Source: Aradus depressus (Eukaryota > Arthropoda > Insecta > Hemiptera > Aradidae). From it: a stretch of 64,000 bases of DNA. Shown here in pieces: positions 23,692-34,704 of this stretch. The number at the start of each line of letters is the position of its first letter. Position 1 is the first letter of the stretch. A program made the position numbers and the translations under genes. The notes beneath the pieces are model-generated. The model ran no database searches. It saw only the letters and a program-made list of their open reading frames with translations, and had not been told where the DNA came from. The stretch covers positions 3,607,107 to 3,671,106 of the forward strand of contig OY759225.1 in assembly GCA_963662175.1 (NCBI GenBank). Direction: 5' to 3'.

Positions 23692-25590
23692 TTACTACTA
23701 CTACATGTGAAATTCATGACAATCCGATTCATGACAATACGACCAACCGTTAATGAGCTAATTCTATATGTATATTTAGCCCCCCCAACAAACCTCCTTC
23801 CTGTTCAAAATTTTGGGCCGTCACACACCTAATATTTCTATTTGACCTTTAGGAATACTACATGTGAAATTTCATGACAATTCGACCATTAGTTAATGAG
23901 TTAGCACTATTTATATACGTAGGCCCCCCTTACAACCCCCCCTCCCGATCAAAACTTTGGAACGCCACACACCTCATTTTTCTTTTTGGCCTTCAGGAAT
24001 ACTCCATGTGAAATTTCGTGACAATCCGACCAACCGTTAAAGAGTTAGCTCTATATTTATACTTAGGCCCCCCACAACCCCCCCTCCCGTTCAAAACTTT
24101 GGGACGCCACACACCTTTTTTTCCTATTTGACTTTTAAAAATACTACATGTGAAATTTCATGACGATTCGCCCATTAGTTAATGAGTTAGCTCTATATTT
24201 ATACTTAGGCCCCCCAACTACCCCCCCCTCCCGTAAAAAAATTTGAGCCGTCACACCGCCTATTTTTCTATTTGGTCTTCAGGAATACTCCATGTGAAAT
24301 TTCGTGACAATCCGACCAACCGTTAAAGAGTTAGCTCTATATTTATACTTAGGCCCCCCCACAACCCCCCCTCCCGTTCAAAACTTTGGGACGCCACACA
24401 CCTTTTTTTCCTATTTGGCTTTTAAAAATACTACATGTGAAATTTCATGGCGATTCGCCCATTAGTTAATGAGTTAGCTCTATATTTATACTTAGGCCCC
24501 TCCACTACCCCCCCTCTCGTAAAACATTTTGAGCCGTCACACCGCCTATTTTTTTATTTGGTCTTCAGGAATACTACATGTGAAACTTCGTGACAATGCG
24601 ACCAACTGTTAAAGAGTTAGCTCTATATTTATACTTAGGCCCCCTCACAACCCCCCTTCCCGTTCAAAACTTTGGGACGCCACACACCTTATTTTTCTAT
24701 TTGGCCTTCAGGAATACTCCATGTGAAATTTCGTGACAATCCGACCAACCGTTAAAGAGTTAGCTCTATATTTATACTTAGGCCCCCCCACAACCCCCCC
24801 TCCCGTTCAAAACTTTGGGACACCACACACCTTTTTTTCCTATTTGGCTTTTGAAAATACTACGTGAAATTTTATGACGATTCGCCCATTAGTTAGTGAG
24901 TTAGCTCTATATTTATACTTAGGCCCCCCCACAACCCCCCCTCCCGTTCAAAACTTTGGGACGCCACACACCTTTTTTTCCTATTTGGCTTTTAAAAATA
25001 CTACATGTGAAATTTCATGACAATTCGCCCAATATTTAATGAGTTAGCTCTATATTTATACTTAGGCCCCCCTCAACCCCCCCCCCCCCCCTCCCGTTCA
25101 AAACTTTGGGACGTCACACACATTTTTTTCCTATTTGGCTTTGAAAAATACTACATGCGAAATTTCATGACAATTCTCCCAACAGTTAATGAGTTAGCTC
25201 TATATTTATACTTAGGCCCCCCTCAACCCCCCCTCCCGTTCAAAACTTTGGGACGCCACACACATTTTTTTCCTATTTGCCTTTAAAAAATACTACGTGT
25301 GAAATTTCATGACATTTCGCCCATAAGTTAATGAGTTAGCTCTATATTTATACTTAGGCCCCCCTACACCCCCTCCCGTTCAAAACTTTGGGACGCCACA
25401 CACATTTTTCTCCTATTTGGCTTTTAAAAATACTACATGTGAAATTTCATGACAATTCGACCATTAGTTAATGAGTTAGCACTATTTATATACTTAGGCC
25501 CCCCTTACAACCCCCCCTCCCGTTCATAATTTTGGGACGCCACATAGCCTATTATTCAATCGGGCTCAAAAGAATGGTACATGTGAAGTT
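23692..25590. repeat. Tandem array B, block 4
   Basis: About 13 B units in both variants, with a pure C-tract expansion at 25074-25092. Confidence 0.85.
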
Positions 25591-25678
25591 TCATGAAGAT
25601 CCGTCCAGCGGTTCGGGCGTGATGCTGGAACAAACATACAAACAAACAAACCCCGTTTCAGCTTTATTAATATAGATT

Positions 25679-26300
25679 ATAGGGGAAGTTACGAAACCGC
25701 TCAGAAGAATTGCAAAAATTAAGAAAAAAAAAAAAAAATCTGTGTGTCTGTGAACAAGATAACTCTCGATAGAATGAATGTGTATCCAAAAACCCCGTTA
25801 AGATATCTGTGGTCACAGGCAATAAATTGCTACGTCTAAATTCGTAACTTTTCAGGGCAGCACTTTTTAACTTTTGCATTAATCGTGTAAATCCAGTTTT
25901 TGTAATAAATAAATTATGTTTGCATCATTATTAATCGTATACCTTCTAAATCTATAGGAGTTTTTGGCCATTTTACGACTTAACAACTTATTCCCTGTGA
26001 CCATACTTATAAGAACGACATCTATCGACTTTCCACTGAACTGCCTAAATAATAACTTATCGATATGAAATTTTTTATATGTAAATCAAAAACGACATAA
26101 GGACACAATAGTTTGTGCCGAATCGGCAGGGAGGGGAGGATTAGAGGAGGGGGCCAACTCCCCCCCCCCCCCCCCCCCCCCCAATTTCAACCAAATTGGT
26201 AAATTTCAGAGGGAGAGGGGCGGGAGTTGCTGGTCATTCACTAAATACTTATACTTCAAGAGTTTTCTCAATCGTCGGAAAATTTTATATTAAATTTTAG
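25679..26300. repeat. R-like dispersed repeat with 23-C tract
   Basis: R-type blocks (aggggaagttacgaaaccgc, aactctcgatagaatgaatg, cggcagggaggggaggatta) and a run of 23 C at 26160-26182. Part of it (ttttacgacttaacaactta) is repeated at 37393-37430. Confidence 0.5.
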
Positions 26301-26302
26301 AG

Positions 26303-26390
26303 GGCACCAATAGCTCAGTGGTTTGCGTGCTTGCCTTCTGAGCTCAAGGTAGTGGGTTCCCTCGGAAACCCGGCCGAGGCCCTTCGTTAC
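26303..26390 (+). repeat. SINE head only
   Basis: gagggcaccaatagctcagt followed by a degenerate B-box area (gtgggttccctcgg) and cggccgaggccc. The body is missing. Confidence 0.7.
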
Positions 26391-26750
26391 GTGAACACTT
26401 AAGAAATTTGCTACTTTTGTTTCTGGAATTTAAGAAAATGTCTACAACAATACAGTAATTTGAACAATAGTAAGCTAATTTTGCCCTCTAAACAGGTATC
26501 ATTAAACAAATAAATATTGAAATAAAGTTAACCCTCATGTTTATATTTCATAGCGTTCCACTCGCAAAATCACTTTTTAGTCCTTGACTATTAAAATTAG
26601 AACATTTTAAAATAATAGTAACATTTAAAGTTTGTTTAGTTGAAAATTTTTTTTGCATACATTTCCTTAAATTTGAGTAAAATTAAAGATTTTAAAAACA
26701 ATTTTTTTTTAGGAGAATCTTTCAAAAAATAACCAACAAGAATTTCTTTG
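26391..26750. other. Intergenic, AT-rich
   Basis: No gene or clear repeat seen. Confidence 0.4.
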
Positions 26751-26751
26751 C

Positions 26752-27227
26752 AAAAGACAACTTATTCTGTCAGGAACATTAGCCGGGGTGCTCCCAAATT
26801 TAGAGATCGAAGAACCCTCAAAAGACAACTTATTGTGTCAGGAACATTAGCCGGGGTGCTCCCAAATTTAGAGATCGAAGAACCCTCAAAAGACAACTTA
26901 TTGTGTCAGCAACATTAGCCGGGGTGCTCCCAAATTTAGAGATCGAAGAACCCTCAAAAGACAACTTATTCTGTCAGGAACATTAGCCGGGGTGCTCCCA
27001 AATTTAGAGATCGAAGAACCCTCAAAAGACAACTTATTGTGTCAGCAACATTAGCCGGGGTGCTCCCAAATTTAGAGATCGAAGAACCCTCAAAAGACAA
27101 CTTATTGTGTCAGGAACATTAGCCGGGGTGCTCCCAAATTTAGAGATCGAAGAACCCTCAAAAGACAACTTATTCTGTCAGGAACATTAGCCGGGGTGCT
27201 CCCAAATTTAAAGATCGAAGGACACAG
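26752..27227. repeat. 68-bp minisatellite, seven copies
   Basis: Seven head-to-tail 68-bp units starting at 26752, 26820, 26888, 26956, 27024, 27092 and 27160. Each reads aaaagacaacttatt..., then aacattagccggggtgctcc, then agagatcgaagaaccctc. Units are nearly identical and differ mainly at ctgtcagg, gtgtcagg or gtgtcagc. Confidence 0.95.
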
Positions 27228-27359
27228 AAAAGAGCAAAACTTTGAAAGAAGATAAGAGACAACCAAAGATAAAAAGGCAAAGATTTCGAAGGTTTAGAAG
27301 GAGAGCAGAAACTTACGTTTAACTTTGGAAGTAGCCTCTGTACCCTAAAAAACATAATT

Positions 27360-27720
27360 ATGCAGCAATTTCAGTTGGGAGGCTTCAATCAGATACGTTG
27401 ATAGTCAATCATAAGAAAATATGAAAATTTGTTCTGGTTTTAACGAAAATAGCCGAGGAAGAAATTTAGAATGTAGGTGGCCCTTATAGCGCCGATTCTT
27501 CATATTTTCTGAAAAAAACATTAATAAAGCAATGTCCGTAATAGGCTTCAACCAGATACGAGTTAGTTAACCATAAGTAAAGATGAAAAATATATTCTGG
27601 TTGATTATAACCAAAACAACCGAAGAGGAAATAGAGAACTTTTTCTGGCACCGATTCTTCATATTTCTGAAAAAATATTAATACAGGAATGTCGGTAAAT
27701 AGGCTTTAACCAGAGGCCAT
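27360..27720. repeat. Degenerate two-copy tandem of about 170 bp
   Basis: Two diverged copies share ggcttcaaycagatacg, agccgaggaagaaat/accgaagaggaaat and gccgattcttcatatt. No coding. Confidence 0.6.
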
Positions 27721-27739
27721 GATAGTCCATTAGTGAAGC

Positions 27740-28090
27740 TGGTAGACGGTTCCAGGTTAGCAGAACCGGGTTTTTCAGATGAGCCTCGGTTCCAGACCCG
27801 GAAACATAAACGGAACCGGGTCCACATTTTCACAAACTTCCCGATAAAGTAAAAGGCTTGTAGCGCTCACACTTAAGTTTTCGCTCTCCCACTAAATCGT
27901 CGGTTTCTCTTGTAAAACTTCAATCTCTTTATTGATGAACTCTTATCTCATTTGAGGGTTCCAGACCCGGATCCAGGTCAGGAGTCGTGAATCCGAGTCT
28001 GGGTCTGTGAGTGTGGGTCGGATTCGCGTCTGGAACCGTGGACGCGAATCCGGATTCCGAATCGGGTTTATCGAATCGGGGGAAGAACAA
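27740..28090. other. GC-rich degenerate repeat tract
   Basis: Repeated variants of ttccagacccggaaccggg and ggaatccgaatcgggttt in an otherwise AT-rich area. Low-complexity; no gene recognised. Confidence 0.4.
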
Positions 28091-28289
28091 TATTGTTCTG
28101 CAGACGTTTTGCAGCTAGAACACTTTTTTTTTAGAAGACCTCTACTAACGAGTTAAATTTCTGTATATTGCTCTATCAATGCAGTTATTGTACTTTTATT
28201 GCCACCATGTAATATTGTATTTAAACTAATTTTGGTCATATAACTATTGTATGTTTGTAATCCATCCACCACACATAGAAACACGAGAC

Positions 28290-28893
28290 TAACGCCATTT
28301 GAACCGACGATATTGAGCTCAGAAGGCAACTACGTATACCACTGAGCTACCGGTGCACAGTGTGGAATTTATGAGTTTTGATTTTCAAAATTCGAGCCCC
28401 CGCTCAATTTTTGATCAATTTGGATGAAACTAGATGCAAAATCTATGTAAAAGCTGGCTTTTTATCAGGTAACTGCGGGTTTCACAATCAAGTTATTATA
28501 TGCCAATTGACAGTTGCCAAAACCATATTATATGCCAATTGACTGCTGCAAAAATTTTAATTTTTTTTGTCTAAGTTTTTGTTAACGGATTTTTACAACT
28601 TAAATGAATGTTTTTGGGTCGCTGATTACGAATTCAATATTTATTTTATCCAAAAGTGGTCCTAATGTTGTCATTTTGGCCTAAAGTGGTCCAAATTCAA
28701 TATATTGGCTATTTTTGCCACTTTTGGTGGTTTTAATGGATTCATTGATTGTGAAACCCGCAGTTACCTGATAAAAAGCCAGCTTTCACAAATATTTTGC
28801 ACCTAGTTTCATCCAAATTGATCAAAAATTGAGCGGGGGTTCGAATTTTGAAAATCAAAAGTCATAAATTTCACATTGTGCGGCGCCCTCTAC
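28290..28893 (-). repeat. SINE head split by an inverted-repeat element
   Basis: The minus-strand SINE head (gctcagtggtatacgtag, ttctgagctcaat) is cut inside ggcgccggtag. Its first bases (gagggcgccg) lie at 28881-28893, beyond the 525-bp element. Confidence 0.75.
28356..28880. mobile_element. 525-bp element with about 130-bp terminal inverted repeats
   Basis: The left arm begins cacagtgtggaatttatgag and continues tcaaaattcgagcccccgc, tttttgatcaatttggatga, agctggctttttatcaggta and actgcgggtttcacaatcaa (to about 28490). The right arm (28745-28880) is its reverse complement with few mismatches. Flanks cggtg (28351-28355) and cggcg (28881-28885) are a probable 5-bp target duplication with one mutation. 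Non-coding MITE or foldback; class unknown. Confidence 0.85.
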
Positions 28894-29280
28894 TTCGTAT
28901 TTATATACAATCAATAAGTAACGTAAGTTGACCTTCATTAAAATTGTCTCCTTGGGGGGGATTTGAGACGTATAAGAAAGTGTAATAAGAAAGTTGTTGA
29001 GAAGGGCAGTAGGAGGCGCCACTGCAGTAGAGGGCGCCAGTGTTTACAAACCCACCCTCCTTCGCCTGCTCCTTTGTTATTATACAGTTAGGGTGGTTCC
29101 ACGGGAATACGTATAATAAAATGTCATGATAGCCCCTCACTAAGGTCGACGAACCACCCCCTCTCCACAAACTGTCTCTAGCATCTAGCATAGACCAGGC
29201 GACCGGCTTCCTCGTCTTATCTATTCTATTTTTAAAATATTTTTCTACCTTCCCAATATATATACATATACCGTTATACC
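28894..29280. other. Intergenic
   Basis: No gene recognised. The 96-codon minus-strand ORF at 28901-29191 has no recognisable domain. Confidence 0.4.
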
Positions 29281-29572
29281 AGGGCGCCGGTAGCTCAATG
29301 GTATGCGTGCTTTCCTTCTGAGCTCAAAATCGTGGGTTCGAAACCCGGCCGAGGCCCTTAGTTTATTTTATCTGGGAGGTAAAATAAACTTAAGCACGCC
29401 GTCCTTCGGATGGGACGTTAAGCGATGGTCCCGAGCCTGTACGATGTCAGATATTCGTTAAAGACCCCTATCCTAGGTGAATAAAAATTTAGTGTAGGCA
29501 AAATTTAGGACTCCCACAGTAGAGTCGGGCTCATGCCCACCAGAGTGACGAAAGAGCGCTCTGTATCCATTT
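29281..29572 (+). repeat. SINE copy
   Basis: Good pol III boxes (ggtagctcaatggtatgcg; gggttcgaaaccc) followed by the standard body to gacgaaagagcgctctg. The last segment and tail are missing. Confidence 0.9.
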
Positions 29573-30360
29573 ATGAAATTTCTTTTTAGAGTGTTAGACC
29601 TAAGCCACTCTCCCCCTCCCTTAAACCTCCCTATCCTTTGGCCGATTTGACTGAAAATAGATAGGTGTCGTCTTTATAGGGTTATGGATACACATATTAA
29701 ATTTCTTATCGATACATTTCTGTGGTGTTGAAGTATAGGGGTATATGTCAGTTTTTCTGTTTTCAGTTTTCAGAGAACTCCCATGTTTCTCAGTTGTCCC
29801 CCTTTTCACTTCCTTTATTTTCAATGATGTCATAAGATTCTGACTTATTTCTCTTTACCCCAACATAGAGATCACCTATCTAAAGCAAGTTATGACTTGC
29901 TAGGTGTTACCCATTTTCGCAAAAAATTGACATATACCCCTTTACCCAAACAGCACAGATTTATTCTATCGGGAGTTATCGAGTTCACAAACATACACAA
30001 AAAAAACAAGCAATTTAAGTTCAGAAAAAAAAAAAAAAAATCCAGTCTACCTGTGAACCCGATAACTCTCGATAGAATGAATGTATCACCATAAAGACGA
30101 CATCTATTGATTTACAGCCAAATCGGCCAGAGGACGGGGTTGTACACAAAAATCATAATAATTGATGTAGTGACGTAACGCGAATAATAATAACGAATTT
30201 AGTATGAAGATTCTGTCCAAATCGGTTGGTTGGCTTCAGAGGGAGAGCGAAAACTTATTTGATTAATGAATGCTAATTAATGAAGGAGGACGAAAAACAT
30301 GAAATTCAGTAATTTTTGTCCGATTAGACAACTTGCCCCATAGTTTCTACACCTGGGGAA
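29573..30360. repeat. R-family fragments
   Basis: Fragments with taaacctccctatcctttgg, aactctcgatagaatgaatg and gaagattctgtccaaatcgg in both orientations. No gene recognised. Confidence 0.5.
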
Positions 30361-30890
30361 GTTAAAGTGATTTGACGGGGTTAGAATCGCTACGCCCCTC
30401 ATCAATAGTCACCTTGAAATTAAGATTTTTATTCAATTTTATGGTTTGCTAACAGCAACTTTCACCATAAAAGCAGAAGACAAAACATTTCCGGTTTCTA
30501 TAAATTATAGATCTTTTTAAATCAGTTGAGAACTTAATGCACAGTTTCTTCAAAGTTTTAAAAATGTCACTTTGACCATTTTGATTCTAGTCTAGTCATT
30601 TAAGAGAAAATTCTCTTAAGTTGAATTTGGCTTTGAATGACTGTTCAGTAATTAATTCTTTGAATGATTATTACACTTTTTTAATTAATTATTTACATCG
30701 GAAACTGTAATTTAGTGTATAGCATTATAAGTGAATTGTGAGACTTCCTTGCGATGCGACTCTTTTTGATCTAATATTAAATGACCTTAAAGGTCGTCAT
30801 AGAGAAATGTAAAGCTATTCATAGGTAGAGGAAATGCAGGGGATATATGTTGGGTCGAGCGGCCACTTGTTGACGGGAATCAGAAGAGGG
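30361..30890. other. Intergenic; holds a 100-bp segment repeated at 58.93 kb
   Basis: Sequence from about 30402 (caatagtcaccttgaaatta, attttatggtttgctaacag, accataaaagcagaagacaa) recurs at 58931-59025. Otherwise AT-rich with no gene recognised. Confidence 0.55.
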
Positions 30891-30892
30891 GG

Positions 30893-31045
30893 CGGCAATC
30901 TCCGGGCTTTAACTACCAGGTAGTATCGTCTACTACCAGAGCGTTCTTCCGTCGCTCTGGTGGACAAGAGCCTGACTCCATTGTGAAAGTTCCAAATTCC
31001 AAATTTTGCCAACCCAGGTTTATTAAACTAAAGGGTCTTTAACAT
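30893..31045 (-). repeat. SINE 3' fragment
   Basis: Reverse of the SINE tail half: cgggctttaactaccagg, agagcgttcttccgtcgctc, gacaagagcctgactccat, ttgccaacccaggtttatt. Confidence 0.75.
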
Positions 31046-31124
31046 CGATCAAAATATAAGGGATCGATTTCATAAATGTTTGTTTATTTTTTGCTTATTT
31101 GTTTTGTGTGACTTTTGACGAGGC

Positions 31125-31487
31125 TTTAACTATGAGGTAATATCGCCCAGATGTGAATGTAGCAATGTGAATTTCTTTACTTAAGTTTTCTGTAACAGCT
31201 TAAATCAAGTTAATTACAAAGTTGTATGTCAAGTGGCGCTCTATCGTCGCTCTGGTGGACTTGAGCCCGACTCTACTAGGGGAGTCCCAAAGTATTCAAC
31301 AAGAGTATGGGTCTATAACCTGACAGGCTTCGGACCATCGCTTAACGTCCCATTTGAAGAACGGTTTACTATAGGTTTTTTTTACCTCCTAAATGAAAAA
31401 CTTGAGGCCCTCGACCAGGTTTCGAACCCGCGATCTTGAGCTCAGTAAGCCAGCACGCTACTTCTGAGGTACAGGCTCTATACGTAT
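31125..31487 (-). repeat. SINE copy, internally disrupted
   Basis: Tail part at 31125-31150 (gctttaactatgaggtaata), then about 60 bp of other sequence, then ctctatcgtcgctctggtgg through gtttcgaacccgcgatcttg and the head near 31470. Confidence 0.75.
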
Positions 31488-31546
31488 TAATAATACTTGA
31501 AACATTTCATTAACTGTATTATTCATGTATATATATATAAATATAG

Positions 31547-31872
31547 AGGGTGCCGGTAGCTCAGTGGTATGCGTGCTTGTCTTCTGAGCTCAAGATCGTG
31601 GGTTCGAAACCTGAGCGAGGCCCCTATTTTATCTGGGAGGTAAAATAAACTTAAGCACGCCGTCCTTCGGATGGGACGTTAAGAGATGGTTCCGAGCCTG
31701 TACGATGTCAGTAAAGACCCCTGCCCGAGGTGAATAAACATTTAGGGTAGGCAAAATTAGGGACCTCCACAGTAGAGTTGGCCTCATGTTCAACAGAGTT
31801 ACGAAAGAGCGCTCTGGTAGTAGGCGATATGACCTCGTAGTTAAGCCCGGGCATGAATCATGAAACCTAACC
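31547..31872 (+). repeat. SINE copy, near full length, CCTAA tail
   Basis: Head gagggtgccggtagctcagt, B box gtgggttcgaaacc, complete body, and tail aaacctaacctaacctat at about 31862-31880 followed by a T-run. Confidence 0.9.
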
Positions 31873-31934
31873 TAACCTATTTTTTTTTTTACAAATGGTA
31901 AATATTCTGTGAAGAATGTTCGAAACTTTTTTTC

Positions 31935-32065
31935 ATTATTATTATTATTATTATTATTTATTTATTTTATTTTGCGGTCCATATCCTATTTTATTTTGCG
32001 GTCCATATCCTATTTTATTTTGCGGTCCATATCCTATTTTATTTTGCGGTCCATATCCTATTTCA
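31935..32065. repeat. (att)n microsatellite and 24-bp minisatellite
   Basis: An att run at 31936-31960 is followed by four copies of a 24-bp unit containing ttttgcggtccatatccta. Confidence 0.9.
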
Positions 32066-32111
32066 TAAATGGATTTCCAAATCAGTAAATCTTTATAGTT
32101 AATTGGTTATT

Positions 32112-32327
32112 GTGACTCATCCCCGGGTTTTAACTAAAAGGTCATTTCAGCTACTACCAGGGCGAGGATCTGACATCGCACAGGCTCGGGACCATCGTAT
32201 AATGTCCCGAAGGACGGCTTGCTCAGGGTTTTTTCACTTACCAGATAAAAAAAAAACGGCCCCCGCCGCGAACCCGCGATCTTGAGCCCAGTAGACTAGC
32301 TCGCTACCTCTGAGCTACTGGCGCCCT
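32112..32327 (-). repeat. SINE copy
   Basis: Reverse orientation. Tail ccccgggttttaactaaaag, body tgtcccgaaggacggcttgc, B-box complement cgcgaacccgcgatcttgag, and head tctgagctactggcgccct. Confidence 0.85.
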
Positions 32328-32570
32328 TCGTAAATCTTCATATAATTCTGTGAATACCGGCAAAATATTCCTAAAAAAAAAGCCTCAAATTAGTGCCTGA
32401 TAAATTAATATTTCAGATATAAAAATAAATCATCTAAATTTAAATGTGACTAGGTCTATCCTGATATAATCCGTCTCTTCTCGTTAGATAATAGGTTAGA
32501 TTCAGTCAAATGGTCCTTTGCGCAAAGATAATCTGGTCTCATTTGACCCATTAGGGCCTGAATTAATTTA

Positions 32571-32740
32571 GCAGAATGTAACTACTAGTAACAAGTAACT
32601 ACTGGTAATAATTAACTACTGGTGACAAGTGACTACTGGTAACAAGTAACTACTGGTAACAATTAACTACTGGTGACAAGTGACTACTGGTAACAAGTAA
32701 CTACTAGTAACAAGTAACTACTAGTAACAAGTAATTACAT
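32571..32740. repeat. 17-bp tandem repeat
   Basis: Nine to ten copies of taactactrgtaacaag variants (taactactggtaacaat, tgactactggtaacaag). Confidence 0.9.
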
Positions 32741-32793
32741 ATAATCGATAATCGATATTAACCCTGAAATAGATAATAATTGTTAATTGAAAT

Positions 32794-33087
32794 ATGAATG
32801 ACATACAGGACGGACCACCCAGACGGGACAGGCCATGGAGGAACGGCGGTGTTTGTCAGGAGAGGTTTGGTGCATCACGTTATGCCTTCCTTCTGCGAGC
32901 CTTACCTCCAATCGACATCAGTCGATGCCTGAGGAGGACGCCTAAGGAGGCGGTGGTGCTGACCACCCGCTTCATCAAAGACTTTTTCTTTTCAGTCTGT
33001 TCATATTCCCTTATTGCGATGTATGTTCACAGTCGAAAATTTCAAAATAAAGGTGAAGTGAATTTTAAAAAATTAATTACTGAATAA
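32794..33087 (+). CDS. Unrecognised ORF in a GC-rich patch (doubtful)
   Basis: A 97-codon frame from an ATG at 32794. The first 65 codons lie in a GC-rich patch and read as an Arg/Pro-rich peptide (PRRDRPWRNGG..., RCLRRTPKEAVVLTTR). The rest is AT-rich and hydrophobic. A ttttcttttcag string follows the GC-rich part and would serve as a splice acceptor. I recognise no domain. It may be a repeat or a fragment of a mobile-element ORF and is listed only as the best open frame here. Confidence 0.15.
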   Translation: MNDIQDGPPRRDRPWRNGGVCQERFGASRYAFLLRALPPIDISRCLRRTPKEAVVLTTRFIKDFFFSVCSYSLIAMYVHSRKFQNKGEVNFKKLITE

Positions 33088-34520
33088 TTATTTTTTTGGG
33101 GTATTGTTCATATTATTGTGGATATAAAGTTTAGTGAGCGGCCGGATGAAAGAGCCGCAAGACAGGCTGTAAACAGGAGTCAAGTTGTTATTTAACGTAC
33201 CGAACCCATCACAAGGCTGATGCCAACTGTTTGTTCACACATAATGAAAATTAGTTAAACCCATTTGGTTATATGCCTTTTAAATGTAAATATGTAGAGG
33301 CTCTCTTAGAACAATTATCATTAAAAGTTGGCAAACAATTCGGTCCAACTCAATTCGGTCAGCTTTCAGTTCACCAAATGGGAGAATATACACAATAAGG
33401 TAATTATTTAAGTAGTTCTCTTATTTTATTTACAATTGAATTTACTTCCCTGGCTATAAGAGAAGTATAGGGGAAGTTATGTAATCTGACAAAAATTCGA
33501 AGTTGAGATTTCGCCGGAATTTCATGTTTTCCGACCTCCTGGTGCATAAAAACAAAATGTCTGTCTGTATGTCTCTGTGTCTATAATATACAATTTGTAG
33601 GTGAGGGAATGACGAAATGAAACATTACTGCGCAAAACTATAAAACATAATAGTAAACTTTTTCAGGCGATTTTACGATACATTATTACTGCTAGAAACA
33701 CAAACAAATATATCAGAAAAAGTATATAAATAAGCGCTTATCTTTTTACAAAGTGTGAGGAAATGACAGCCGAAAATGTAAATTTGAAAAAGTTTTCCTT
33801 TAAAATAGCTTTAACAAAAATCTGATCACTCACACTCTGGTCTGCCATATTTTTTTAAAATCAATATTGCCAACTTCTGAAAACAATAAGGCTGCGTTCA
33901 ATATAATTCAAAATTATGCACCAATTCTCCTGTTACACAACTGTGAGGGAATGACTAGTTTTTTAAGGACAAATTTAAAAATATATATTATGATTTTTCC
34001 GTTCGCCGTTTTTGAACTATATACACATTTATATACTATTATATATGAATAAATAATAAGATAGCAGATAGTTTTTAAGAAACTTTTCGAATTAGATGCT
34101 TGAGTCTATTGGAATTTGTCGGTTGTGACACAATGAGGCAATGATTTTTAGGGTATCTGCTTGAACATATATTTTTTATTTATGATAAAAGAGATAAATT
34201 TGTTTCATAATTTGGTGATGTAGTTTCGTAAAAAAAATTAACTTAATGATAACTTACGATTGCCTTAGTAAAAAATAAAACCTATTAATTTTCAGCCAAA
34301 TCCGCCAAAGGGAAGGGGGATAAGGGGAGCGGAACACAAAAACTATAATAATTGTCATTCTATTGAATGTATCGACATGAAATTTAATATGTAAATTTAA
34401 AACCCTTTATGGACGACAACTATGAATTTTCAGCAGTTGTTACGTTTATAACTTCTGGAATTAGTTGTGTTTAAAGAAAAAATGTGTTGTTTATGTTTAG
34501 ACTTGTCTAAGGTTGACAAG
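33088..34520. other. Intergenic, AT-rich, with R-like fragments
   Basis: R-like text at 33465-33610 (taggggaagttatgtaatct, ctgtctgtatgtctctgtg) and 34280-34440 (ttttcagccaaatccgcca, aatgtatcgacatgaaattt). A short motif tgtgagggaatgac and its variants recur at 33600, 33760 and 33940. No gene recognised. Confidence 0.4.
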
Positions 34521-34521
34521 G

Positions 34522-34704
34522 TTATTTGTGAGGTTGTGTGAAACCAACTGTTTGGATGTCTTCATTCGGACAGACAGACAGATGCCAATATTTGGCATGG
34601 CTCCTTACGTACTTCCACCTGAAGAAAACAGCCATCATCGTTAGTCCAATGTTCATTAAGGGAGCATATTTCAGTAGTTTGGCCGGAACGTCATTAAACC
34701 TCAT
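34522..34704 (-). CDS. Hypothetical 60-residue protein or exon
   Basis: Minus-strand ORF from an ATG at 34704 to a stop at 34522. It reads MRFNDVPAKLLKYAPLMNIG then LTMMAVFFRWKYVRSH, a short amphipathic N-terminus followed by a hydrophobic stretch and basic residues, and a hydrophilic end. That would suit a small single-pass membrane or mitochondrial protein, but I recognise no family. A possible splice donor (gtaagg) lies inside it, after RWKY, so it could instead be one exon. Composition is less AT-rich than its surroundings. Confidence 0.25.
   Translation of the reverse strand: MRFNDVPAKLLKYAPLMNIGLTMMAVFFRWKYVRSHAKYWHLSVCPNEDIQTVGFTQPHK

Larger units (their letters stand above)
22557..25678 (+). 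mobile_element. Composite element, long form, abutting the C satellite
   Basis: 5' module agcagttatacccggcgttg at 22557, A array (22670-23691), B array (23692-25590) and 3' module ending tattaatatagatt. The left flank is C satellite cut within aaatattaaatctat. Confidence 0.6.

Noticed and set aside
26303..26385. Genuine tRNA genes at 26303, 29281, 31547, 35825, 47582
   Set aside because: They have A/B-box-like sequence but cannot form a proper cloverleaf on inspection and are joined to the SINE body or its target duplications; treated as SINE heads.
26752..27227. CRISPR-like array
   Set aside because: Units are contiguous with no unique spacers, and the context is clearly eukaryotic; it is a minisatellite.
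31862..31880. Interstitial telomere
   Set aside because: Only two to three CCTAA units at SINE tails; too short to call telomeric.
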